NCBI GenBank assembly: GCA_964354135.1
Contig: CAYGZA010000081.1
Span: 1-20,403 of the forward strand
Origin: CAYGZA01 sp964354135
GTDB lineage: Bacteria > Planctomycetota > Planctomycetia > Pirellulales > Thermoguttaceae
DNA length: 20,403 nucleotides
Reading direction: 5' to 3'
Shown: piece by piece, positions 1-7,700 of the stretch
Numbering within the stretch: position 1 is the stretch's first letter
Layout: each line of letters starts with the position of its first letter
The notes under the pieces: generated by a model
Told to the model about the DNA's origin: nothing
Database searches by the model: none
The model's input: only the letters and a program-made list of their open reading frames with translations
Program-made: the position numbers and the translations under genes

Positions 1-194
1 CCGTCCTCTACGGCGAGCTGACCTACGACGACGTCCGCCGCCAGAACCTCCGCGTGATGGACCACGAGGCAATCACCAAGTGCCAGCAGTACGAGATGCC
101 GATCCTGGTCTTCAACTTCAAGAAGCCGGACCACATCGAGCGGGCGATCCGCGGCGAGCGGGTCGGGACGCTCGTCTCGCGGGGCAGTGGATAG
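1..194 (+). CDS. pyrH: UMP kinase, C-terminal part (5' end outside window)
   Basis: UMP kinase phosphorylates UMP to UDP in cytosolic pyrimidine nucleotide synthesis. Only the last 63 codons are present, read in frame from base 3 to a TAG at 192-194. The visible stretch has the family's C-terminal pattern: a strand-rich LTYDDV segment, LRVMDHEAITKCQQ (the family's 'LRVMDxTA' helix), PILVFNFKKPD and the closing GERVGTLVS. These match the end of the bacterial hexameric UMP kinase fold of the amino acid kinase superfamily. The pyrH-frr order that follows is a widely conserved bacterial arrangement and supports the call. The nucleotide-binding N-terminal part lies outside the window, so completeness cannot be judged. 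Confidence 0.93.
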   Translation, partial: VLYGELTYDDVRRQNLRVMDHEAITKCQQYEMPILVFNFKKPDHIERAIRGERVGTLVSRGSG

Positions 195-276
195 GGATTG
201 GGGATTGGAGATTGGAGATTAGACGCTTGGCGTTTGAGTCCCTAATCCCCAATCCCTAATCTCCAATCCCTTTTTT
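194..276 (+). repeat. Heptad-periodic inverted repeat with T6 tail between pyrH and frr
   Basis: The left arm (194-223) is built of near-identical 7-nt units of the type GGGATTG / GAGATTG. The right arm (238-270) is the approximate reverse complement, built of CCCTAAT / CCCCAAT / CTCCAAT units. The arms pair into an imperfect stem of about 30 bp; the mismatches are mostly G-U wobbles or A-C. A run of six T follows directly at 271-276. On the + strand this has the layout of an intrinsic terminator or attenuator, yet it lies inside the normally co-transcribed pyrH-frr pair and the frr Shine-Dalgarno follows at once. The G-rich left arm could also form a G-quadruplex. Function is unknown. Confidence 0.85.
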
Positions 277-290
277 CACGGAGCCTTGCC

Positions 291-851
291 ATGACCGGCG
301 ACGAAATCCTTCTGGACACCGAAGAGCGCATGGAAAAGGCGATCGGCGTGCTCAAGGGCGCCCTGGCCGGCATCCGCACCGGCCGGGCCAATCCGGGGCT
401 GGTGGATTCCGTGCGGGTCGAGGTCTACGGCTCGTCGGTCCCCATCAAGCAACTGGCCTCGATCGGCGTCCCGGAGCCGAACCAGATCGTCATCCGCCCC
501 TTCGACCCCGGCACCCTCAAGGAGATCGAAAAGGCGATCCAGGCCGCCGACCTGGGCTTCAACCCGCAGAGCGACGGCCGGGTGATCCGGGTCATCGTGC
601 CGCCCCTGTCGATGGAAGTCCGCCGCAAGATGGTTGCCCGCATCCGCGAGCTGTGCGAGGAGGCCAAGGTGGCCATCCGCAACATCCGCCGCGACGGCAA
701 CAAGCTGGCCGACCAGGCGGAAAAGGACAAAGACCTCTCCGAAGACGAGCGGGACGACATCAAGGAACAGGTCCAGGATCTCACCAAGGACTACGAAACC
801 AAGGCCAACGACCTGGCCAAGGCCCGGGAAAAAGAGGTCCTGGAGAATTGA
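291..851 (+). CDS. frr: Ribosome recycling factor
   Basis: RRF acts with EF-G in the cytosol to split the post-termination ribosome so that subunits can be reused. The 186-residue length is typical of the family. Visible landmarks are the N-terminal helix with GIRTGRANPGLVD, the beta domain VEVYGSSVPIKQLASI and IVIRPFDPGTLKEIEKAI, then SDGRVIRVIVPPLSMEVRRKM and the long charged C-terminal helices (RNIRRDGNKLADQAEKDKDL). The ATG at 291 is preceded by GGAG at 280-283 with 7-nt spacing. It follows pyrH after a 96-nt spacer filled by a heptad-repeat hairpin and a T tract, which may modulate read-through into frr. Its 5' leader closely resembles that of the gene starting at 3207. Confidence 0.97.
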   Translation: MTGDEILLDTEERMEKAIGVLKGALAGIRTGRANPGLVDSVRVEVYGSSVPIKQLASIGVPEPNQIVIRPFDPGTLKEIEKAIQAADLGFNPQSDGRVIRVIVPPLSMEVRRKMVARIRELCEEAKVAIRNIRRDGNKLADQAEKDKDLSEDERDDIKEQVQDLTKDYETKANDLAKAREKEVLEN

Positions 852-950
852 AGGGCAAGAAAGGCGTCGGGGCCGGTATCCTATCGAACACTCGAACAAG
901 AACGGACGCTGCTTTGAAGACCGTCAGGGAGTCGTGACCCGGCATCGACA

Positions 951-2072
951 ATGCTCCGATACGCCCGGTTTTCCGTAATCGTCCTTTCTTTTTTCGCGGT
1001 CCCCTTCGCGGCGGCGCGCACCTGGACGGACAGCACCGGGAAGCGTCGGGTGGAGGCGGAGTTCGTCGATGCCGGCGGCGGCGTGGTCTGGCTGCGAAGG
1101 TCCGACGGAGAGACTGTCAGCATTCCCTTGAGCGAGCTGAGCCAGGCCGACCGGGACTACGTCGCCGAGCTGCTGCGGCAGGAGAAGGCGGGACGCCGCC
1201 TCACCGCAGACGGCCCTGGCGACATCCGCTACGGCCCCGGCCGGGAACTCTGCAAGATCGCGGTGCCCGCGCTGGACGAGTGCAGCGGCATCGCCTCCTC
1301 GCACCGCCACCCCGGGCTGTTCTGGGCCCACAACGACTCGGGCGACGAAGCCCGGCTTTACCTGTTCGACTCGAAGGGCCGCAACCTCGGCTCGTGCCTT
1401 CTTGCGGGCATCTTCGCCTACGACTGGGAGGACATCGCCTCGTTCTCCGCCGACGGCAAGGACTACCTCCTGGTCGGCGACGCCGGCAACAACGGCCTCA
1501 ATGCCGCGGTGCAGATGCTCTACCTGATCGAGGAGCCGCCCTGCGATCCCCAACGCGGGGTCCTGGTCAAGGAAGCGCCGGTGCTGAAGACCATCTACTT
1601 CTCCTACGAAGACGACTTCCGCAACTGCGAGGCCCTTGGCGTGGACCCGACCGACAGGACGATCCTGCTGGTGAGCAAGGAGCGGGCGAAGACGTGCCAC
1701 GTGTACGCGCTCCAGTGGCCGAAGGACGGGGAAGCTCCCAAGCCGCCGAAGACGCCCAAGAAAGCCCTCGTGGCCCGGCTGATCGGGACGCTCGGGCTCC
1801 GCCAGGTGACGGGCATGGACGTTTCCCCGGACGGCCGCCGGGCGATCGTGCTCACGTATGGCGATGCGTACGAGTACAAGCGGGGCGAGAAAGAGGACTG
1901 GGCTGCGGCCTTCGCCCGCCCGCCGCGAGAGGTCGCGTTGCCGCACTTGATCCAAGCAGAGGCCGTTTGTTACGGGCCGGACGGGAAGACCCTCTACGTC
2001 AGCAGCGAGAAACAGCCCACGCCGCTGATTGAGGTTCCTGCACTCCCCCAACGGCAGCCAACCACGAAGTAG
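951..2072 (+). CDS. Exported SHD1-domain / beta-propeller-like protein of unknown function
   Basis: 373 residues. The first ~22 form a Sec-type signal peptide (RYAR, then VIVLSFFAVPFAAA). Residues ~23-70 are a clear SLA1 homology domain 1: RTWTDSTGKRRVEAEFVD, VWLRRSDGETVSIPL and LSELSQADRDYV. This small SH3-like domain is very frequent in exported planctomycete proteins. The rest has repeated beta-strand blocks around DECSGIASS, GLFWAHNDSGDEARLYLFD, DWEDIASFS and YLLVGDAGNN, resembling SMP-30/phytase-like propellers that often bind a metal. No catalytic residues can be assigned, so I give no reaction. The ATG at 951 lacks a well-placed Shine-Dalgarno; AGGGAG lies about 20 nt upstream, while GACAAT abuts the start codon. 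A short or leaderless transcript is possible. Confidence 0.8.
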   Translation: MLRYARFSVIVLSFFAVPFAAARTWTDSTGKRRVEAEFVDAGGGVVWLRRSDGETVSIPLSELSQADRDYVAELLRQEKAGRRLTADGPGDIRYGPGRELCKIAVPALDECSGIASSHRHPGLFWAHNDSGDEARLYLFDSKGRNLGSCLLAGIFAYDWEDIASFSADGKDYLLVGDAGNNGLNAAVQMLYLIEEPPCDPQRGVLVKEAPVLKTIYFSYEDDFRNCEALGVDPTDRTILLVSKERAKTCHVYALQWPKDGEAPKPPKTPKKALVARLIGTLGLRQVTGMDVSPDGRRAIVLTYGDAYEYKRGEKEDWAAAFARPPREVALPHLIQAEAVCYGPDGKTLYVSSEKQPTPLIEVPALPQRQPTTK

Positions 2073-2095
2073 GACCGGCGTCGCGCCGCACTGCC

Positions 2096-3124
2096 GTGCC
2101 GTCTGACTCTAGCGCAGTGACGCTTTCTCCCGTTCAGCTCGGTCCGGTGCGGATCGAGTTTCCCGTGGCCCTGGCGGCGATGAGCGGCTACAGCGACTGG
2201 CCCGCCCGGACCGTCGCGCGGCGCCTGGGGGCCGGGTACACGATCTGCGAGGTGATGCTGGACCGCTTCATCCTCAACGTGACGAAGGGAAAGAAGGCCC
2301 GGCGGTTCCTGCGGGTCGGCGACGAGGAGCACCCGGGCGGTGCCCAGTTGATGGGCAGCTCGGCCGAGCAGTTCGCCCCCGCCGCGCTGAAACTCGTCGA
2401 GGCCGGGTTCGACGTGATCGACATCAATTTCGGCTGTCCGGTCAAGAAGGTGCTGGGCAAGTGCCGCGGCGGGTACCTGCTCAGCCGACCGCAAGAGGCC
2501 CTGGAGATCGTCGCCCGGGTCCGCAACGCCCTGCCGCCGCGGGTCCCCGTGACCGTCAAGATGCGCCGCGGCATGGACGACAGCCCGGAGAGCCAAGAGC
2601 GGTTCTTCGCCATCTTCGATGGGGCGTTCGCATTAGGGATAGCGGCAATCACCGTCCACGGCCGCACGGTCCGGCAGCGCTACGAGGGCAAAAGCTCGTG
2701 GCAGTTCGTCCGCGAAGTCAAGGCCCGGGCCGGCAGCCGCGCGATCTTCGGAAGCGGCGACCTCTTTTCCGCCCCCGACTGCCTCGCCATGCTCGCCGAA
2801 ACCGGAGTGGACGGCGTCACGGTGGCCCGCGGGGCGATCGGCAACCCGTGGATCTTCCGCGAGGTGCGGGCTCTGACGGCCGGAAGGCCGCTTCCTCTGC
2901 CGCCGACCCTCGCAGAGCAGCGCGAGGTGATCGCCGAACACTTCCGGCTCGCCGAGGAGCTCTACGGCCCCAAGCGGGGTTTCTCCGTGATGTACAAGCA
3001 CGGCATCAAGTACTCGCGGCTGCACCCGGAGGCCCAACGGGTCCGCGACGCCTTCGTCGCCGTCCGCTCGCCGGAACAGTGGTGGGCCGCGCTCGATACG
3101 TGGTATCCCAACACCGCCGGTTGA
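2096..3124 (+). CDS. tRNA-dihydrouridine synthase (DusB/NifR3-like)
   Basis: FMN-dependent enzyme reducing uridine to dihydrouridine in tRNA D-loops, cytosolic. The 342-residue TIM barrel carries the N-terminal flavin-site signature as LAAMSGYSD (usually LAPMAGVTD), then DVIDINFGCPVKKV. The Cys of that GCP is the family's catalytic cysteine. Also visible are VPVTVKMRRGMD, ITVHGRTVRQRYEGKSSW, a glycine-rich IFGSGDLFSA and GVTVARGAIGNPWIF for phosphate and FMN binding. The C-terminal helical domain includes GFSVMYKHGIKYSR. The start is GTG at 2096; there is no strong Shine-Dalgarno, and an in-frame GTG at 2117 is an alternative. It begins 23 nt after the preceding stop, suggesting co-transcription. 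The DusB subfamily is the most likely; I give no symbol because paralogue assignment needs alignment. Confidence 0.93.
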   Translation: MPSDSSAVTLSPVQLGPVRIEFPVALAAMSGYSDWPARTVARRLGAGYTICEVMLDRFILNVTKGKKARRFLRVGDEEHPGGAQLMGSSAEQFAPAALKLVEAGFDVIDINFGCPVKKVLGKCRGGYLLSRPQEALEIVARVRNALPPRVPVTVKMRRGMDDSPESQERFFAIFDGAFALGIAAITVHGRTVRQRYEGKSSWQFVREVKARAGSRAIFGSGDLFSAPDCLAMLAETGVDGVTVARGAIGNPWIFREVRALTAGRPLPLPPTLAEQREVIAEHFRLAEELYGPKRGFSVMYKHGIKYSRLHPEAQRVRDAFVAVRSPEQWWAALDTWYPNTAG

Positions 3125-3166
3125 CCGGCGCCTCTGGCCGCACTACCGGGACAAACAGACCTCCCG

Positions 3167-3172
3167 TACAAT
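3167..3172 (+). promoter_or_regulatory. Possible -10 element (TACAAT)
   Basis: TACAAT lies 35 nt upstream of the ATG at 3207. The same hexamer occurs in the better-supported promoter at 11889-11918. No convincing -35 is found at 16-18 nt upstream; TTGACC at 3121-3126 is too far away (40 nt). Weak evidence. Confidence 0.3.
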
Positions 3173-3206
3173 GGGCGAAGAATCCCCTTTTCCGCGGAGT
3201 CTTCGC

Positions 3207-4352
3207 ATGCGCCCCGCCGGGACCGTTGTGCCGAGGACCGAAGGCATGAAGCGGCGTCCGGCACGCAAGTCGAGTGCGGCAATGGCCGCGTTGCTGGCGT
3301 TTCTCGCGGCCCCGAACGCCCACGCCTGCGAAAAGCAGGGCCCTGTGGGTCTCCCGAAGGCGCCCAGTCCGCTGGTCCTGCTCCTGCGCGACCCGGCAGT
3401 ACACGCGGAACTGCAGCTCACCGCGGAACAGGTGCAAGCAATCGACCGCCTGGTGGGCCCCGTGGACGGGCCGCTTTGGCGATTGCGCGACGCCACGCAG
3501 CCGGAAGCGGCCGAAAAAATCGAGCAGTTGATCGCCAGAGTCGACGGCCGGCTGCCGGAAATCCTCGATGCCGACCAGAAACGGCGGCTCGACCAGATCG
3601 TGTTTCAGGCCCGCGGGCCGGGGGCCCTGGTCCTTCCCGCGACCGCGGAGCGGCTCCGGCTCTCCGACGAGCAAGTCGAGCGGATCGCCGCCCTGCTGAA
3701 CGATTTCCGCAAGGAGGGCGAGGATTTCGAGAAGGGTGTCGCCGGAAAACCGGCGGGCAAGCGTGCCGCCGAAACGGCGAAACTCCAGGCCGCCCAGAGG
3801 CGGCGGCTCTTCGCCGCGTTCACCGAGCCGCAGAAGAAAGCGCTGCTGGACTTAACCGGGAAGCCGTTCGATTTCTCGAAGTCGCGCCGGCGGTTTGCCC
3901 GGGCGCCCGAATTCCGCGGCGTGGACCCGTGGCTCAACTCCGGGCCGCTGAGGCTCGCCGAGCTGCGGGGCCGCGTGGTCGTGCTGCACTTCTGGACCTT
4001 CGAGTCGGCCGACGGCGTCCGCAACCTCGCGGCCTGCAACGACTGGCACGAGAAGTACTCGGAAAAGGGGCTGGCGGTTGTCGGCGCGTACACTCCCGAA
4101 ACCGATCGCCGGCCCGATCCGCAGCTCCTCCGCCGCCAAGTCAAGGAGCGCGCCCTACGGTACCCGGTCGCCGTCGACGGCGCCCGCGAAACCTGGACCG
4201 CTTGGGCCAACCACACCTGCCCCAGCGTGTATCTGATCGACAAACAGGGCTACGTCCGCTACTGGTGGTACGGCAGACTCGATTTGCAGGGCGCCGAAGG
4301 GGATAAGGTGCTCCGCGAGAGGATCAAGGAACTGCTGGCCGAGAACGATTGA
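3207..4352 (+). CDS. Exported thioredoxin-fold protein lacking the redox CxxC
   Basis: 381 residues from ATG 3207, which has GGAG at 3196-3199. ATG 3246 is also possible, with GAGGA at 3233-3237, and would start just before a canonical signal peptide (KRRPARKSS, then AAMAALLAFLAAPNAHA). Residues ~60-230 hold two helical repeats with LTAEQVQAIDRLV and LSDEQVERIAALL, as in planctomycete exported helical proteins. Residues ~240-375 are an AhpC/TSA-TlpA-like domain: LRGRVVVLHFWTF, RNLAACNDWHEKYSEKGLAVVGAYTPET and the cis-Pro segment HTCPSVYLIDKQGYVRYWWYG. In relatives the WTF motif is followed by a C-x-x-C. Here the segment reads ESADG, so residues 267 and 270 are Ser and Gly. A thiol-disulfide reaction is therefore unlikely; a structural or binding role is inferred. 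Confidence 0.82.
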   Translation: MRPAGTVVPRTEGMKRRPARKSSAAMAALLAFLAAPNAHACEKQGPVGLPKAPSPLVLLLRDPAVHAELQLTAEQVQAIDRLVGPVDGPLWRLRDATQPEAAEKIEQLIARVDGRLPEILDADQKRRLDQIVFQARGPGALVLPATAERLRLSDEQVERIAALLNDFRKEGEDFEKGVAGKPAGKRAAETAKLQAAQRRRLFAAFTEPQKKALLDLTGKPFDFSKSRRRFARAPEFRGVDPWLNSGPLRLAELRGRVVVLHFWTFESADGVRNLAACNDWHEKYSEKGLAVVGAYTPETDRRPDPQLLRRQVKERALRYPVAVDGARETWTAWANHTCPSVYLIDKQGYVRYWWYGRLDLQGAEGDKVLRERIKELLAEND

Positions 4353-4540
4353 CGCCCCGGGGCTCGCCGCTTGTCGCGCGGAGCAAGCCCCGCCGCTACG
4401 GCTCATGGCCGGCCCCGCGCCCCGGTAGTGGGTCAGTTTGAACTTTTCTCCAGACGGTGGGGGTGAGTCGCTTCGGGCAATAGGTCCACCATTTCTTCGA
4501 TCAACCACTTATGGCGGGACTGGCAATCTAAACGGAGTTT

Positions 4541-4574
4541 CACGATCACGGGAGGGCCACGATCACGGGAGGGC
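4541..4574 (+). repeat. Perfect 17-bp tandem duplication
   Basis: CACGATCACGGGAGGGC occurs twice back to back (4541-4557 and 4558-4574). The second copy runs into the left arm of the gap-spanning palindrome. It probably arose by slippage or a local duplication at the edge of that element. Confidence 0.9.
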
Positions 4575-4660
4575 GAGGCTCCTGNNNNNNNNNNCGAGCC
4601 TGGCGGCAAACGCGAGTTTGGCGACTGGAAGTGCGGCTCGGCAGAAGCCTCGCCCTCCCG
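4566..4660. repeat. REP-like palindrome spanning the N gap
   Basis: A 15-bp arm at 4566-4580 (CGGGAGGGCGAGGCT) is perfectly reverse-complementary to 4646-4660. Inner arms CGAGCC (4595-4600) and GGCTCG (4635-4640) are also complementary. The ten N at 4585-4594 fall inside the left half of the stem. Such GC-rich stems are frequent dispersed elements in planctomycete genomes (from general knowledge, not checked here) and commonly break assemblies. Confidence 0.8.
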
Positions 4661-4680
4661 GAATCACGCAACGTCATTTG

Positions 4681-4702
4681 GCACAGCCGCCCTCGGCTGT
4701 GC
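4681..4702 (-). terminator. Perfect 9-bp hairpin at the 3' end of the PVC cytochrome gene
   Basis: GCACAGCCG and CGGCTGTGC pair perfectly around a 4-nt loop, directly at the stop codon of the minus-strand gene (stop complement 4702-4704). No U tract follows on the minus strand, so factor-independent termination is uncertain. It may instead be a REP-like element protecting mRNA ends. Confidence 0.55.
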
Positions 4703-7700
4703 TATTTTCCCGGCGTCACCGCGTCCAAAGACCGCAATAGCTCGATCCGGTCAAAGAATGCCTCGCCGCCCATGGCCGTCGGGGCGATCCCCGTGACGGT
4801 GAAGGCGCCGAAATCCTTCCACAGGTCGCGGGTCACGATGGTCCAGTCGCCCGGGGCCTGGGGTGAAACCTCGACGGCGGCCCAGCCGCTGGTATTGCGG
4901 CCGGCGCAGTAGCGCCAGAGGGGCTTGTCGGGCGGCGGCCATTGCCCGTCGGAGGCCAGCTCGATCATGATCCCTTCGCCGCCCCGCGACTTCCACGCGA
5001 AGCGGATGTAACGAAACTCCCCCGGCCCCGGGTTCTCCGCAATCCGATACTGCCAGGCGGGGATCTTCGGCGAGAACCGCTGCGGGGGCGTGACCCGCAG
5101 GCAGGCCGTCCCGAAGAGCCGATCGGCCGAGTAGATCGCGGCCGTGCCGTTGCCCTCGCCGAGCAGGGAGGCGAAGGCCGAATCGTCGTCGAAGAGCGTC
5201 ACCGCCGGCGGCGGCACCGGGCCGAATGCCTCGCGGAGGTAAGCGATCAGGTCGGCCAATTCCTGCGGCGCGACCTCTTTTTCGAGGTTTTCGGGCATCA
5301 TCGAGTTGGTCGAGGCGGCCATCACGTCGACGTCCTTGCGGAGGATCACGTCTTCGGCCGCCTGCTCGCGGCGCAAGGTGACGCTGGTGGCCGTCTCCGC
5401 CGCCAAGACGCCGGTGAAAATCCGGCCCTCCTGGGTGATGACGGAGTATTGGTTGTAGCCGATCGTGATCTGATCGCTCGGGTCGAGCACGTCGGAGACG
5501 AGCATTTCGTCGGACCGCCGCGTGGTGGACGAGAGATCGGGCCCCACGACGAATCCCTTGCCCTGGACCTGGTGGCACTTGGCGCACTGTTTCTCGAAGA
5601 CCACCTTGCCCCGCTTGGCGTCGCGCGGGCTCGACAAAGTGGCCACGTAACGGTTGAGCACCTCTTCACGGTCCTTGCGCGTGGCCTGGGAGCCCAGGAC
5701 GTCCCGGGCCCGCTTGCGGATCTGCGGATCGGGGTTTTCGAGAAGCTGCACCCGCCGCAGGGCGTCGATGTTGGAGCGCTGCACCGTGCCGGCGGCGACG
5801 GCCTCCAGCAGGCTCGGCAAGCGGTTCTGCCGGCTGAAGACCGCGTCCATCGCGGCGGCCTGGACCTTGGGCGTCTGGCTTTGCCAATTGCCCAACAGGA
5901 GCGTGGCGACCTCGGCATCGTCGACCGGGGAAACGGCCTGGACCGCGGCCAGTTGAACGTCCAGCGGCTGGCGGGGGTCGAGCAGTTCCCGGACGGTGGG
6001 AACCAGGTCCTTCAGCGATGCCGACCGCAGCAAGGTCACCGCCGCCAGACGGTCTTCCACGCTGTGGCCGGAATCGAGGGCGGTCTTCGCCGCGGCGGCA
6101 AACGCCGCCTTCATCTCCGCCGACTCCGCCAACCGCACGAGCCCCGCCAGCGTGAGCGCCGACTGGGCGACCTGCGGCGACGGACCGGCCAAGAGCCGCC
6201 GCAATCCGGCCTGACCCTGCGGCGACGCGAGCGGCTCGACCTTGCCGCGTTGGAGCCCCTCCGACAACCCCCGCAGACAGGCGACCTGGAGCGAAACGCC
6301 CTCGGCGTCTTGCGTTTCGGCCATCGCGGCAAGAAGGTGCCCGATTTCCTCATCCTTGTGCCGCGAGCCTACGATCGAAGCCAACGGGGGTACCAGCGAC
6401 CTGCCTTCCCCCGCACTGCCCGGCCGGCGGAGAATCTCCACCAAGAGGTCCTTGGCCGAGTCTGCCGAGGAGCTGAGGATCGCGGCCTGCACCCAGCGGT
6501 CGTTTCCCTCCCGGGCGGCAAGCCGGCGCAGGGCCTGGATCGCCCGCGGGTTGCGGCTCTCGCCGAGCGAGAGGGCCAGTTGCAGGCGCACCCGCGGCGC
6601 CGGGTCTTCCGCGAGTGGGAGCACCTTCTCGAAGATCGCCGGCTCTTTGTCCAACCACCGCTCGGCCAGCACCAGGGCGTGCATCCGGACGGCCCAGTGC
6701 GAATCCTCCAGGGCACGTTGCACGACCGCGGGCCCGAGGGCCTTCAGCCCGTCGAGTGTGTACAGGGCGTGGAGCCGGGCCTGCGGGGTCTTTCCTTCTC
6801 GGGCCAATGCCTCGACGGCCGCCGCGACCGACTTCTCGCCGCGCTCGACGAGGAGCCGCTGGGCGGTCATCCTCCACCAGGCGTTGCCGCTTGCGAGCTC
6901 CTTGACCAATTCGCCGCCGGCGGCCTTGGTGAGATCGAAGCGCCGCGGCTTCGCTGCCCCCTCGTGGACCACCCGCCAGATCCGCCCCTTGTCCGCCCCG
7001 GCAATGAGCGAGTCGATGTACAACTGCTGCAAGTAGCGCGGAATCGCCGAATAGTCCTCGATGATCGAGCGGTACATGTCCACGACATAAAGCGCCCCGT
7101 CGGGGCCGGTCATCAGGTTGACGGGACGGAACCACTCCTCGGTCGAGGTAAGGAACTCGGTTTTCTCGTCCTCCCGCGGGCGCCGCGCCGTGTAGCCGGC
7201 GCCCTGCGGCACGAGCAAGCAGCGGTGGACGAGGTTCTGGGCGTTGTCCACGCTGAAGTGATTCCCCCAATACTCCTCCGGGAACTGGTCCGCCTGGTAG
7301 ATCGCCTGGCCGCTGGCCGCCGTGAAGAAGCCGTTGGCCGTCACCTCGGCCGCGCCGTAGAACTTCACCCAGGCCGGGTCCTTGCTCCGCGCCAGGCGCC
7401 ACGGGTCCGGCTCGCTCGTAGGATACACCCGGGCTGGATGGCCATAGCTGGAAATGTTGACCACCGGATTGGGCGCGGCATAGTAGGGGTTTCGGATCAA
7501 GTAGCGGTACGGCAGCGGGGCGATCCAGAGCACGTGCTGCTGGTTGGTCACCATGTAGCGGTCGCCCCAGTCGTCCATCGCCAGCCCGTAGCCGCCGCTC
7601 GAGCCGCTCGCCGGCTCCAGGGCGCTCCCGTCCGGCTTGAAGCGGAAAGACGTGCTGTCCATCCGCAGCCCGCCGGGATGGGCCGGACCGCGGATCGTGC

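Larger units (their letters stand above)
4353..4701. other. Non-coding, repeat-rich spacer containing an assembly gap
   Basis: No convincing gene is seen between the stop at 4352 and the minus-strand stop at 4702. The stretch holds a 17-bp tandem duplication, a large palindrome interrupted by ten N (4585-4594) and a compact hairpin at 4681-4702. The sequence around 4425-4530 differs in style from its neighbours. Its minus strand could encode a short tail ending near a GACCCACTACC-like terminus, reminiscent of insertion-sequence ends. I cannot confirm this. Confidence 0.7.
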
